Shown here: one piece after another, positions 30,373 through 42,287 of the stretch | Position numbering within the stretch: the first letter of the stretch is position 1 | Layout: each line of letters starts with the position of its first letter | From: Enterobacter asburiae | GTDB taxonomy: Bacteria; Pseudomonadota; Gammaproteobacteria; Enterobacterales; Enterobacteriaceae | Length of the DNA stretch: 64,000 nt | NCBI RefSeq assembly: GCF_024599655.1 | Contig: NZ_CP102247.1 | Location: 992,001 to 1,056,000, forward strand | Direction: 5' to 3' | Program-made: the position numbers and the translations under genes | The notes under the pieces: model-generated | The model's database searches: none | Told to the model about the DNA's origin: nothing | The model's input: the letters and a program-made list of their open reading frames with translations, nothing else

Positions 30373-32604
30373 ATGGTTGCGGTAAGAAGTGCACATCTCA
30401 ATAAAGCTGGGGAATTTGACCCACAAAAATGGATCGCAAGTCTGGGAATTTCCAGCCAGCAGTCGTGTGAACGCTTAACCGAAACCTGGGCCTATTGTCT
30501 GCGCACCACGCAGGGGCATCCGGATGCCGATCTTCTCCTGTGGCGCGGCGTGGAGATGGTTGAAATCTTATCCATGCTGAACATGGACATCGAAACGCTG
30601 CAGGCCGCGCTTCTCTTCCCCCTCGCGGATGCGGACGTGGTCAGCGAAGACGTGCTGCGCGACAGCGTCGGGAAATCCGTCGTCGCGCTGATCCACGGCG
30701 TGCGGGATATGGCGGCCATCCGCCAGCTTAAAGCTGCCCATACCGATTCCGTCTCTTCAGAACAGGTCGATAACGTTCGCCGGATGCTGCTGGCCATGGT
30801 GGATGATTTCCGCTGCGTGGTCATCAAGCTTGCCGAACGTATTGCCCACCTGCGTGAGGTGAAGGATGCGCCGGAAGACGAGCGCGTGCTGGCCGCCAAA
30901 GAGTGTACAAACATCTATGCGCCGCTGGCGAACCGCTTAGGGATTGGTCAGCTGAAATGGGAGCTGGAAGATTACTGCTTCCGCTATCTGCACCCGGCGG
31001 AATATAAACGTATTGCCAAACTCCTGCATGAGCGCCGTATCGACCGCGAGCACTATATCGAGGAGTTTGTCGGCGGGCTGCGCCAGGCGATGAAAGAAGA
31101 GAACGTGCGCGCCGAAGTCTACGGTCGGCCTAAGCATATCTACAGCATCTGGCGCAAAATGCAGAAGAAACACCTCGCCTTTGACGAGCTGTTTGACGTG
31201 CGCGCCGTGCGGATCGTGGCGGAGCGTCTGCAGGACTGCTACGCCGCGCTGGGGATAGTACACACTCACTTCCGTCATCTGCCCGATGAGTTCGATGACT
31301 ATGTCGCCAACCCCAAACCGAACGGCTATCAGTCTATCCATACCGTTGTGCTTGGCCCTGGCGGCAAAACGGTCGAGATTCAGATCCGCACTAAACAGAT
31401 GCACGAAGACGCCGAGCTGGGCGTCGCCGCGCACTGGAAATACAAAGAAGGCACCTCCGGCGGGGCGCGTTCAGGACATGAAGACCGCATTGCCTGGCTG
31501 CGCAAGCTGATTGCGTGGCAGGAAGAGATGGCTGACTCCGGCGAGATGCTCGATGAAGTGCGCAGCCAGGTCTTTGACGATCGCGTCTATGTCTTTACCC
31601 CGAAAGGGGACGTTGTCGACCTGCCTGCGGGCTCTACGCCGCTCGATTTTGCCTACCACATCCACAGCGATGTGGGACACCGCTGCATCGGGGCGAAAAT
31701 CGGCGGACGCATCGTACCGTTCACCTATCAACTGCAGATGGGTGACCAGATTGAAATCATTACCCAGAAGCAGCCCAACCCGAGCCGTGACTGGCTTAAC
31801 CCTAACCTGGGCTACGTCACCACCAGCCGCGGGCGCTCGAAAATTCACGCCTGGTTCCGTAAACAGGACCGCGACAAGAACATCCTTGCTGGTCGCCAGA
31901 TCCTCGACGACGAGCTGGAGCATATCGGGATAAGCCTGAAAGAGGCGGAGAAATTCCTGCTGCCGCGCTACAACTTCAACGAGCTTGACGAGCTGCTAGC
32001 GGCCATTGGCGGCGGTGATATCCGTCTGAATCAGATGGTGAACTTCCTGCAGGCGCAGTTCAATAAGCCAAGCGCGGCAGAGCAGGACGCGGCGGCGCTG
32101 AAGCAGCTGCAGCAGAAGACCTACGCGCCGCAGCAGCGCAGCAAAGACAATGGCCGCGTGGTGGTCGAGGGCGTGGGCAATCTGATGCACCACATTGCCC
32201 GCTGCTGCCAGCCGATCCCAGGCGACGATATCGTCGGCTTTATCACCCAGGGACGCGGGATTTCGATTCACCGTTCCGACTGCGATCAGCTTGCCGAGCT
32301 GCAGTCGCATGCGCCGGAGCGCATCGTGGAAGCGGTCTGGGGTGAGAGCTATTCCGCCGGCTATTCGCTGGTGGTGCGCGTCACTGCCAACGACCGCAGC
32401 GGCCTGCTGCGCGACATCACCACCATTCTCGCCAACGAGAAGGTCAACGTGCTGGGCGTTGCCAGCCGCAGCGATACCCGCGAGCAGCTTGCCACCATCG
32501 ATATGACCATCGAAATCTACAACCTGCAGGTGCTGGGCCGCGTGCTCGGCAAACTGAACCAGGTGCCGGATGTGATTGACGCGCGTCGTCTGCACGGCGG
32601 ATAA
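30373..32604 (+). CDS. relA: GTP pyrophosphokinase RelA
   Basis: RelA makes (p)ppGpp from GTP/GDP and ATP on ribosomes stalled with uncharged tRNA. The 743-residue product (744 in E. coli) has a degenerate N-terminal hydrolase domain in which the HD motif is replaced (LLFPLADADVVSED), as in all RelA. The synthetase domain contains RAVRIVAERLQDCYAALG and NPKPNGYQSIHT. TGS (VYVFTPKGDVVDLPAGSTPLDFAYHIH), a zinc-finger region with the RCCQPIPGDDIVGF cysteines, and a C-terminal ACT domain follow. AAGGAGAGG is a strong ribosome site. A REP element follows and then mazG, with no mazEF between. Confidence 0.98.
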   Translation: MVAVRSAHLNKAGEFDPQKWIASLGISSQQSCERLTETWAYCLRTTQGHPDADLLLWRGVEMVEILSMLNMDIETLQAALLFPLADADVVSEDVLRDSVGKSVVALIHGVRDMAAIRQLKAAHTDSVSSEQVDNVRRMLLAMVDDFRCVVIKLAERIAHLREVKDAPEDERVLAAKECTNIYAPLANRLGIGQLKWELEDYCFRYLHPAEYKRIAKLLHERRIDREHYIEEFVGGLRQAMKEENVRAEVYGRPKHIYSIWRKMQKKHLAFDELFDVRAVRIVAERLQDCYAALGIVHTHFRHLPDEFDDYVANPKPNGYQSIHTVVLGPGGKTVEIQIRTKQMHEDAELGVAAHWKYKEGTSGGARSGHEDRIAWLRKLIAWQEEMADSGEMLDEVRSQVFDDRVYVFTPKGDVVDLPAGSTPLDFAYHIHSDVGHRCIGAKIGGRIVPFTYQLQMGDQIEIITQKQPNPSRDWLNPNLGYVTTSRGRSKIHAWFRKQDRDKNILAGRQILDDELEHIGISLKEAEKFLLPRYNFNELDELLAAIGGGDIRLNQMVNFLQAQFNKPSAAEQDAAALKQLQQKTYAPQQRSKDNGRVVVEGVGNLMHHIARCCQPIPGDDIVGFITQGRGISIHRSDCDQLAELQSHAPERIVEAVWGESYSAGYSLVVRVTANDRSGLLRDITTILANEKVNVLGVASRSDTREQLATIDMTIEIYNLQVLGRVLGKLNQVPDVIDARRLHGG

Positions 32605-32617
32605 GATTTCCCTCTTT

Positions 32618-32659
32618 TGTAGGCCGGGTAAGGCGTAAGCCGCCACCCGGCGTTTTTTT
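32618..32659 (+). repeat. REP element acting as terminator after relA
   Basis: A single REP unit (TGTAGGCCGGGTAAGGCGTA at its left, CGCCACCCGGCG at its right) is followed by seven T (32653-32659). The stem plus T-run looks like a rho-independent terminator. Confidence 0.85.
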
Positions 32660-32673
32660 ATCAGGACATAACC

Positions 32674-33465
32674 ATGACTCAAATCGACCGCCTGCTCGGC
32701 ATCATGAAACGCCTGCGCGACCCGGAAAACGGCTGTCCGTGGGACAAAGAGCAGACTTTCGCCACCATCGCCCCGTACACCCTTGAAGAGACCTATGAGG
32801 TGCTGGACGCTATTTCCCGTGAAGATTTTGCCGACCTGCGCGGCGAGCTGGGCGATCTGCTGTTCCAGGTGGTGTTCTATGCGCAAATGGCGCAGGAAGA
32901 AGGGCGCTTTAACTTTGACGATATCTGCGCTGCTATAAGCGACAAGCTGGAGCGCCGTCATCCCCATATCTTTGGCGATGCCACCGCAGGGAACAGCGCC
33001 GAGGTGCTGGCCCGCTGGGAGCAGATCAAAAGCGCCGAGCGGGCGGAAAAATCCCAGCACTCGGCGCTGGATGATATTCCGCTGAGCCTGCCCGCGCTGA
33101 TGCGCGCGCATAAAATCCAGAAACGCTGCTCCGCGGTGGGGTTTGACTGGACCTCTCTCGGCCCTGTGCTGGATAAAGTGCACGAAGAGATTGATGAAGT
33201 CATGCACGAAGCGCAGCAGGCGGTGGTGGATGAAGCAAAGCTTGAGGAAGAGATGGGCGACCTGCTGTTTGCGACCGTCAACCTTTCTCGCCACCTGGGT
33301 GTAAAAGCGGAAACCGCCCTGCAAAAAGCCAACATAAAATTCGAACGACGCTTTCGCGAAGTTGAGCGGATTGTCGCCTCGCGAGGCCTGGAAATGAGCG
33401 GAATTGACCTCGAGGCAATGGAAGAAGTCTGGCAGGAAGTAAAGCGCCAGGAACATGATCTCTAA
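32674..33465 (+). CDS. mazG: Nucleoside triphosphate pyrophosphohydrolase MazG
   Basis: MazG hydrolyses NTPs and dNTPs to monophosphates and pyrophosphate, and in E. coli it moderates ppGpp effects. The 263-residue product equals the E. coli length and contains two all-alpha MazG domains. Each has EExxE-type metal motifs (EETYEVLDAI with ELGDLLFQVVFYAQ near residues 35-75, and EEIDEVMHEA with EEMGDLLFATVNLSRH near 170-210). In E. coli it lies behind mazEF; here it directly follows relA. Confidence 0.97.
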   Translation: MTQIDRLLGIMKRLRDPENGCPWDKEQTFATIAPYTLEETYEVLDAISREDFADLRGELGDLLFQVVFYAQMAQEEGRFNFDDICAAISDKLERRHPHIFGDATAGNSAEVLARWEQIKSAERAEKSQHSALDDIPLSLPALMRAHKIQKRCSAVGFDWTSLGPVLDKVHEEIDEVMHEAQQAVVDEAKLEEEMGDLLFATVNLSRHLGVKAETALQKANIKFERRFREVERIVASRGLEMSGIDLEAMEEVWQEVKRQEHDL

Positions 33466-33607
33466 CGAGATTTTGCGATCAAGCGCAATTTGTGTGATTT
33501 TTTAAATGACAAGCGCTTGATTTGCGTCAAAAACATTTACCCAAAAGGGGCTATTTTCTCACTCCTTATGTTTGTCATGGCCTGGAATGGAGACGGAGAA
33601 TGAAAGT

Positions 33608-33636
33608 TTGTGGCGCTCGCCGTGTTCGGGTATACT
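33608..33636 (+). promoter_or_regulatory. pyrG promoter
   Basis: TTGTGG (33608-33613) and TATACT (33631-33636) are spaced 17 bp apart, 53 bp upstream of the pyrG ATG. The preceding 33466-33600 stretch has no gene but carries a 10-bp palindrome CAAGCGCTTG (33510-33519). Confidence 0.75.
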
Positions 33637-33673
33637 ACTTTCCCGTCCTGGTTATTCCATCGTTTCACCCTAA

Positions 33674-35326
<1,653 letters not shown>

Positions 35327-35336
35327 AAAAAGTTAG

Positions 35337-36707
<1,371 letters not shown>

Positions 36708-36726
36708 TTGCTTAAGCCTTAAAATG

Positions 36727-36758
36727 AAAATGCCAGTCGAATGACTGGCATTTTTTTT
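36727..36758. terminator. Terminator of eno
   Basis: The perfect stem AATGCCAGTC/GACTGGCATT with loop GAAT is followed by eight T in total. A-rich sequence on the left side may let it serve the convergent reductase gene too. Confidence 0.92.
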
Positions 36759-36760
36759 GG

Positions 36761-37870
36761 CTATTTAAAATCGACCGCCATTTGCTCCGGAATGGTCAGC
36801 CCCTGGGTGGTCTGCACGCAGCGGGCGATGTAGTCCGTAAACCGGGGTGGCTTCGGCATCCCCATGCTCAGCAGCTTATCGTTGCTGAAGCGCACGTTAA
36901 GCGTGGCAAACGCACCGTATAAACGCATGGCTTTCAGCATCAGACGTTCGTTGCACGGCCCAAAAATATGCTTCAACTCGCGGCGCATTCTGACCAGCGT
37001 TTCGTAGCTGACCTGCGCATATTTATCCCCGACGGGGGCTTTCTCCAGCGCCTGCGCCATGGCCTGATCGATATCCGCAAAGCGAACGCTGTTCTCTTCT
37101 CCCGCAGAAATGTGTACCACTTCTCCCGGAAGCGCGTTGCTGTTGAGCAGCATTAACATCGCGTCGGCGCAATAATCCACCGGAACAACGTCGATCCGGT
37201 CTTCCATTGAGCACATAAACTTCTGCAGCATCAGGCCCATGCTAAAGACCCAGAAAATGCTGCTCGAGGGTGTGCAGCCGTGACGGGTATGGCCGACGAC
37301 GATGGACGGACGGGCGATAAGCAGCGGCAGGTTCGGACACTCCTGGCGCATCAGCTGTTCGATGGTTGACTTCGAAAACGTGTATTCCACCAGGTGTTCA
37401 GCATTCTCTCTGAATTCAGCGCTTTCGGCGACCAGTGAATCCTGCTCTGGCGTGCATGACATCGCGGTGCCGACGTGGAGGAAACGCTGCAGTCCTGTGA
37501 CCTGCTCCATACGGCGCGCCAGCGCGAGCGTACCTTCAACGTTGACCTTCCAGATCAGCGGGTTATTACCAAATGAGGCAACGGCCGCACAGTTAACGAC
37601 ATGCGTGACCCGATCCAGACGGGGATCGTGCAGAAAGGCTTCAGGCTGGCTGAGGTCGCCAATCAGGATATTATCCACCTTCAGGGAGGCCAGTTTGTCC
37701 TCAGGAACGTTGAACTTGCGCATATTCTCCAGCACGCGCTCCAGCCCGCTCTGCGGATCGCCGGCGCGCGCAAGCAAAAGGAGTTCTACGGACTGATCGT
37801 TGGTCAGGATTTTTTCAAGAACTGCACCGCCCAGAAATCCGGTCACGCCTGTAATCAATAACATCTTCAT
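36761..37870 (-). CDS. Extended short-chain dehydrogenase/reductase (NAD-binding domain 4, thioester-reductase-like)
   Basis: No E. coli neighbour corresponds to this gene. The 369-residue product starts at ATG 37870 (a longer frame to 37960 lacks a good start). It has the nucleotide-binding TGVTGFLG at residues 7-14, a conserved NCAAVASF (about 93-100), a TAMSC segment in place of the usual serine (about 135-139) and the catalytic Y163-x3-K167 in EYTFSKS. This arrangement, with RPSIVVG and a VVPVDYCADAM stretch, is typical of extended SDRs of the fatty acyl-CoA reductase/thioester-reductase group. The substrate is unknown. It is convergent with eno, and its upstream side is an AT-rich gap, which suggests it was inserted. 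Confidence 0.8.
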   Translation of the reverse strand: MKMLLITGVTGFLGGAVLEKILTNDQSVELLLLARAGDPQSGLERVLENMRKFNVPEDKLASLKVDNILIGDLSQPEAFLHDPRLDRVTHVVNCAAVASFGNNPLIWKVNVEGTLALARRMEQVTGLQRFLHVGTAMSCTPEQDSLVAESAEFRENAEHLVEYTFSKSTIEQLMRQECPNLPLLIARPSIVVGHTRHGCTPSSSIFWVFSMGLMLQKFMCSMEDRIDVVPVDYCADAMLMLLNSNALPGEVVHISAGEENSVRFADIDQAMAQALEKAPVGDKYAQVSYETLVRMRRELKHIFGPCNERLMLKAMRLYGAFATLNVRFSNDKLLSMGMPKPPRFTDYIARCVQTTQGLTIPEQMAVDFK

Positions 37871-38218
37871 TAATACCGTCTCATTATGATTGATGAGGCG
37901 GATTGTAGGCGCGCAAAAGTAAACGGCATTTAAATAATAAATCGCCGAAACCGACAGCATCTTAAGCTTATTTTAAGGAAAGGAAATCGGGTGGATATAT
38001 TGGACATTAGCGGAAGGGTAAAAATTCACTCTATTAAGATTTAAATTTTAAACTATTGAATTTAATGTTATTTATAGAGGGCTGCCAGAATAGCAAACTT
38101 AATTCAAAATGTAATAAAAATAATAATTTGTTACACCAAACATTTACCAAATAAATGATTTAAACACCACTTAACTGAAATCATTTGCAGGCCTATTTAT
38201 TTAGCCTGCGAATGTTTT
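37871..38218. other. AT-rich intergenic gap upstream of the reductase gene
   Basis: 348 bp with no gene. The part from about 38010 to 38170 is markedly AT-rich (for example AAATTTTAAACTATTGAATT and AATAAAAATAATAATTTG), unlike the rest of the window. It should contain the promoter of the reductase gene; the AT content would favour H-NS binding, which is inference. Confidence 0.6.
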
Positions 38219-39043
38219 TCAGAGCAACAGGGGAAGCGTGGCGCTGGCGGTTTGTTGGCTAACGTCGCCGTAATGACCATCCAGCGCAATCATGGACGTG
38301 GTCAGCAGCTCGACCAGCAGCATCACCCCAACCTTAGCATTAAGTGCGCCTGCGCTAAGGGGACCCTCTGGTTTGGCGGCAACCAGCAGCATGTCGCTCA
38401 GAGACGCCAGCGGGCTGCGGGGCGTATTGCTGAGTGCCAGAACCTTAACGCCGCGCTTGCGGGCAAGCTTCACCACGTGGAGTAAATCCCGCGTTGAACC
38501 TGAACTGGAGATGGCTACAACCAGCGTCTCTTTCGAAAGCGTTGTCGCATTCATGGCCGCGCGGTGCATATCGCTAAACAGCTGTGCGGGTTTGCCCAGC
38601 CGCAGCAGCTTGTAATGCAGATACTCCCCGAGGATCGCGCTGGCCGCAACGCCATAAATCTGCACGGATTGCGCCTGGTGCAGCGCCAGCGCCGCCTTTT
38701 CAAGCAGCGTGCGGTCGAGGAGTCTGGCGGTATCCTGCAAAGCCTGCACCGACTCATCCACGACGTTATCAATTTCATCCCCCGCCTGACGCGCGGGCTG
38801 GCCCTGCTGAATATCCAGCGCAAGCGCCATTTTAAATTCGTTATAGCCCTTGCAGCCCAGCGTCCGGCAAAGGCGCGTGACGCTGGCCTCGCTGGTGTGG
38901 CTCTCGCGCGCCAGTTCAGTGATCGTCAGGTAGAGCACCCGGGCAGGATCGCTGAGGACAAACTCGCCGAGTTTTTGTTGCGTTGGGCTGTACCCGGAAG
39001 CCTCCTGGCGGAGCTTCAGCAGCAGATTTTCATGGTCCGACAT
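38219..39043 (-). CDS. RpiR-family transcriptional regulator (HTH plus SIS domain)
   Basis: The 274-residue protein has an N-terminal RpiR helix-turn-helix (YLTITELARESHTSEASVTRLCRTLGCKGYNEFK, about residues 38-71). A SIS sugar-phosphate isomerase-type domain follows at about 110-255 (VQIYGVAASAILGEYLHYKL; VVAISSSGSTRDLLHVVKLARKRGVKVLALS). Such regulators sense phosphorylated sugars; MurR is a known example. It is divergent from the PTS permease gene across 165 bp that contain an imperfect inverted repeat. It most likely controls the PTS-epimerase operon, with a hexosamine-6-phosphate as inducer (inference). Confidence 0.88.
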   Translation of the reverse strand: MSDHENLLLKLRQEASGYSPTQQKLGEFVLSDPARVLYLTITELARESHTSEASVTRLCRTLGCKGYNEFKMALALDIQQGQPARQAGDEIDNVVDESVQALQDTARLLDRTLLEKAALALHQAQSVQIYGVAASAILGEYLHYKLLRLGKPAQLFSDMHRAAMNATTLSKETLVVAISSSGSTRDLLHVVKLARKRGVKVLALSNTPRSPLASLSDMLLVAAKPEGPLSAGALNAKVGVMLLVELLTTSMIALDGHYGDVSQQTASATLPLLL

Positions 39044-39139
39044 GCCACGTCCTTAATGTGTTTCGCTGCGACTAGTGTGGCGGAAAGGAGGGGAAAGATG
39101 CCAGTCATTTTGAAAAAGTATGATCGGCTTCCTGGTTTT

Positions 39140-39188
39140 TGATGATAATTTTCACGTGATAATATTTATGTGGTAAAAATTTTCATCA
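39140..39188. promoter_or_regulatory. Candidate operator of the hexosamine PTS operon
   Basis: The left arm TGATGATAATTTTCAC (39140-39155) faces the right arm GTGGTAAAAATTTTCATCA (39170-39188). They form an imperfect inverted repeat around GTGATAATATTTAT, within the divergent intergenic region and 20 bp upstream of the PTS start. A site for the RpiR-type protein is the simplest reading. Confidence 0.55.
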
Positions 39189-39208
39189 ATTAACGGGGAG
39201 ATGAAAAA

Positions 39209-40768
39209 ATGATGCAAATGTTCAGTGGCGCTTCTTCGGGGGGATGGTTTGAAAAAGCGCAGCGCTTTGGTAAATCCTTTATGTTGCCCATCGCCGTGTT
39301 GCCCGCGGCGGGTCTGCTGCTGGGGATAGGCGGCGCGTTATCCAATCCCAATACGCTGGCGGCTTATCCGTTTTTAGACGTGGGCTGGCTTCAGGCCATT
39401 TTCACCATCATGAGCAGCGCCGGTTCAATTGTGTTTGCGAACCTCTCGGTGCTGTTTGCGGTTGGGGTTGCCGTCGGGTTGGCAAAAAGCGATAAGGGCA
39501 CGGCTGGGCTGGCGGCGCTGCTCGCGTTTCTGGTAATGAATGCCACCATCAACGCGCTGCTGATCCTCACCGGCAAACTGGCGCACGACAACCCGGGCGC
39601 TGTGGGGCAGGGTATGACGCTGGGTATTCAGACGCTGGAAACCGGCGTGTTTGGCGGCGTGGTGATTGGTCTGGTGACCTGCACGCTCCATCATCGGTTT
39701 AATAAAATTGCGCTTCCGCAGTTCCTCGGGTTCTTTGGCGGGTCGCGCTTTGTTCCTATAATCAGCTCGCTGGCGGCGATACTTGTCGGCGCGCTCATGA
39801 CCGTGATCTGGCCGCATTTCCAGAAACTGATTTTTGGTCTCGGCGGGCTAGTGGATGCCACCGGTTATCTGGGCACCCTGCTGTACGGCTTCATTTTACG
39901 CATGCTGGGCCCGTTTGGTTTGCACCACATCTTCTATCTGCCGTTCTGGACCACCGCGCTCGGCGGCAGTGAGATTGTCAACGGTCACCTGGTTGAGGGC
40001 ACACAGCGGATCTTCTTCGCCCAGCTGGCCGACCCGAACACGCAGCATTTCTATGAGGGCACGTCGCGCTTCATGTCCGGGCGCTTTATTACGATGATGT
40101 TTGGCCTGCTCGGCGCGTGTCTGGCGATGTACCACACGGCAAAACCGGAGAACAAAAAGCGCGTTGCCGGGCTGCTGCTCTCTGCGGCGTTAACCTCGTT
40201 CCTGACCGGGATTACCGAGCCTATCGAGTTCTCCTTCCTGTTTATTGCGCCGGTGCTTTACGTCATTCATGCGCTGTTTGACGGGCTGGCGTTCATGCTC
40301 GCACACATGCTGCATATCACCATCGGTCAAACCTTCTCCGGCGGTTTTATCGACTTCGTACTGTTCGGCATTTTGCAGGGGGAGGCCAAAACCAACTGGA
40401 TGTTCGTTCCGCTGGTCGGCGTGCCGTGGTTCTTCCTCTACTACTTCACCTTCCGCTACCTGATTAACCGCTTCGATTTTGCCACGCCGGGTCGGGAAAA
40501 GGAGGCGATGGCCAATGAGGTGACCTTCTCACAGAGCGAGCGCGCCGTTGCGGTGATCGCTGGATTAGGCGGAAAAGACAATCTGGAAGAGGTGGACTGC
40601 TGCGCCACGCGGCTTCGCGTCACGGTGAAGGACGGCAGCAAAGTGAATGACGCGGCGCTGAAAGCCACCGGCGCGCGCGGCGTTATCGTGCGCGGCAACG
40701 GGGTTCAGGTCATTTATGGCCCGCACGTGACGATTATCAAAAACGAAGTGGAAGAGATCTTATCGTAA
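39209..40768 (+). CDS. PTS permease EIICB, glucose/N-acetylglucosamine superfamily
   Basis: This is a phosphotransferase sugar permease that imports and phosphorylates its substrate. The 519-residue product begins [30 protein letters not shown], has about ten membrane helices, and carries the EIIC motif [12 protein letters not shown] (about 340). A linker leads to an EIIB domain with the phosphocysteine at Cys465 in [12 protein letters not shown]. No EIIA domain is present, so it should borrow EIIA-Glc (Crr). A GGGGAG site lies 8 bp upstream. Its stop overlaps the start of a NanE-type epimerase by one base, so ManNAc is the likely substrate (inference); related permeases take glucose, maltose or GlcNAc. 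Confidence 0.88.
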   Translation: MMQMFSGASSGGWFEKAQRFGKSFMLPIAVLPAAGLLLGIGGALSNPNTLAAYPFLDVGWLQAIFTIMSSAGSIVFANLSVLFAVGVAVGLAKSDKGTAGLAALLAFLVMNATINALLILTGKLAHDNPGAVGQGMTLGIQTLETGVFGGVVIGLVTCTLHHRFNKIALPQFLGFFGGSRFVPIISSLAAILVGALMTVIWPHFQKLIFGLGGLVDATGYLGTLLYGFILRMLGPFGLHHIFYLPFWTTALGGSEIVNGHLVEGTQRIFFAQLADPNTQHFYEGTSRFMSGRFITMMFGLLGACLAMYHTAKPENKKRVAGLLLSAALTSFLTGITEPIEFSFLFIAPVLYVIHALFDGLAFMLAHMLHITIGQTFSGGFIDFVLFGILQGEAKTNWMFVPLVGVPWFFLYYFTFRYLINRFDFATPGREKEAMANEVTFSQSERAVAVIAGLGGKDNLEEVDCCATRLRVTVKDGSKVNDAALKATGARGVIVRGNGVQVIYGPHVTIIKNEVEEILS

Positions 40769-41475
40769 TGAAAACTGTACTGGATAACCTGAAGGGAAAA
40801 CTGGTCGTCTCCTGTCAGGCGCTGGAGAATGAACCGCTGCACAGCCCGTTTATTATGTCGCGGATGGCGCTGGCGGCGGCGCAGGGCGGAGCCGCTGCCA
40901 TTCGTGCCAACAGCGTGGTGGATATCGAGGCCATTAAGCAGCTGGTCTCTTTGCCTGTTATCGGCATCATCAAACGGGATTACCCGGAAAGCGAAGTGTT
41001 TATCACCGCCACGATGAAAGAGGTGGATGAGCTCATGGCCGTCTCGCCGGAAATCATTGCGCTTGATGCGACGGCGCGGGAGCGTCCCGGTGGGGAATCC
41101 CTGGAAACGCTGGTCACGCGCATCCGCTCTCGCTACCCCTCGGTACTGCTGATGGCGGATATTTCCACCGTGGGCGAAGCCGTGACGGCGCAGGGGCTTG
41201 GCTTTGACTGCGTCGGCACCACGCTTTACGGCTATACGGCGGAAACGGCGGGCCATTCGCTTCCGGAGAACGACTGCGCGTTCCTGAAGGCCGTGCTGGC
41301 TGCCGTGACGGTTCCCGTGATTGCCGAAGGCAACGTGGATACGCCTGAACGCGCGGCAAGATGCCTGGCGCTGGGCGCGCATACGGTCGTCGTCGGCGGC
41401 GCGATCACCCGTCCACAGCAAATTACCGAGCGTTTTATGGTGGCGATTGGCGCGCAAAGCACCGATGGAGCATGA
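40768..41475 (+). CDS. nanE: N-acetylmannosamine-6-phosphate 2-epimerase (NanE family)
   Basis: The enzyme epimerises ManNAc-6-phosphate to GlcNAc-6-phosphate, which NagA and NagB then take into glycolysis. The 235-residue TIM-barrel protein has the family motifs [42 protein letters not shown] (catalytic lysine), ALDAT, ADIST and [11 protein letters not shown] (catalytic glutamate), and ends [14 protein letters not shown]. It is translationally coupled to the EIICB gene. In E. coli nanE belongs to the sialic acid operon; here it sits with a PTS, suggesting a ManNAc route separate from sialate. Confidence 0.9.
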   Translation: MKTVLDNLKGKLVVSCQALENEPLHSPFIMSRMALAAAQGGAAAIRANSVVDIEAIKQLVSLPVIGIIKRDYPESEVFITATMKEVDELMAVSPEIIALDATARERPGGESLETLVTRIRSRYPSVLLMADISTVGEAVTAQGLGFDCVGTTLYGYTAETAGHSLPENDCAFLKAVLAAVTVPVIAEGNVDTPERAARCLALGAHTVVVGGAITRPQQITERFMVAIGAQSTDGA

Positions 41476-41529
41476 CCATCCGGCGGGGATCTGCGATACT
41501 TATCGTTTATCCCCTTTACTGAGATGACT

Positions 41530-42201
41530 ATGCAGTACCCGATTAACGAGATGTTCCAGACCCTGCAAGGCGAGGGTTACTTTACCGGCGTTCCCGCTAT
41601 TTTCATTCGCTTACAGGGATGCCCGGTTGGCTGTGCCTGGTGTGATACCAAACATACGTGGGATAAGCTCGCAGATCGGGAAGTGTCGCTGTTTAGCATA
41701 CTGGCGAAAACCAAAGAGAGCGATAAGTGGGGCGCGGGCAGTTCAGAAGATCTGCTGGCCATTATTGGTCGTCAGGGCTGGACGGCGCGCCACGTGGTGA
41801 TCACCGGCGGTGAACCCTGCATACACGATCTGACCCCGCTGACCGAGCTGCTCGAAAAGAACGGCTACAGCTGCCAGATTGAAACCAGCGGCACCCATGA
41901 AGTGCGCTGCTCGCACACCACCTGGGTGACGGTATCGCCAAAAGTGAATATGCGCGGCGGATACGACGTGCTGTCTCAGGCGCTGGAGCGCGCGGATGAG
42001 ATTAAGCACCCGGTAGGGCGCGTGCGTGATATCGAAGCGCTGGATGAACTGCTGGCCACGCTGACGGACGAAAAGCAGCGGGTGATTGCCCTGCAGCCTA
42101 TCAGCCAGAAAGACGACGCCACGCGCCTGTGCATTGAAACCTGTATTGCGCGTAACTGGCGCCTGTCGATGCAGACGCACAAGTACCTGAATATTGCATA
42201 A
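41530..42201 (+). CDS. queE: 7-carboxy-7-deazaguanine synthase QueE
   Basis: QueE is a radical SAM enzyme that converts 6-carboxy-tetrahydropterin to 7-carboxy-7-deazaguanine on the way to preQ0. The ATG at 41530 gives 223 residues (MQYPINEMFQTLQGEG), as in E. coli; the ATG two codons earlier is possible. The cluster motif is GCPVGCAWCDTKHTW, with CX3CX2C cysteines. GGEP (VVITGGEPCIHD) is the SAM-binding motif. It faces queD, which supplies its substrate, across a BIME. Confidence 0.97.
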   Translation: MQYPINEMFQTLQGEGYFTGVPAIFIRLQGCPVGCAWCDTKHTWDKLADREVSLFSILAKTKESDKWGAGSSEDLLAIIGRQGWTARHVVITGGEPCIHDLTPLTELLEKNGYSCQIETSGTHEVRCSHTTWVTVSPKVNMRGGYDVLSQALERADEIKHPVGRVRDIEALDELLATLTDEKQRVIALQPISQKDDATRLCIETCIARNWRLSMQTHKYLNIA

Positions 42202-42205
42202 AAAA

Positions 42206-42283
42206 GCCCGGTGGCGCTAGCGCTTACCGGGCCTACGGTTCGAGGCTTTTGTAGGCCGGGTAAGGCGAAGCCGCCACCCGGCA
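42206..42283. repeat. BIME between queE and queD
   Basis: Two opposed REP units (GCCCGGTGGCGCTAGCGC... at 42206-42236 and TGTAGGCCGGGTAAGGCGAA... at 42250-42283) fill the gap between convergent queE and queD. Confidence 0.92.
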
Positions 42284-42287
42284 AGCA

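Noticed and set aside
31996..33456. 486-residue frame opposite relA and mazG
   Set aside because: It is antisense to two conserved genes and spans their terminator region; no domain is recognisable.
38010..38170. AT-rich stretch considered as a phage attachment site or origin
   Set aside because: No integrase, direct repeats or iteron-like repeats are seen; it is better treated as promoter or H-NS-type DNA.
41476..41529. Possible preQ1 riboswitch before queE
   Set aside because: Only 54 bp are available and no preQ1 aptamer-like hairpin and tail could be recognised.
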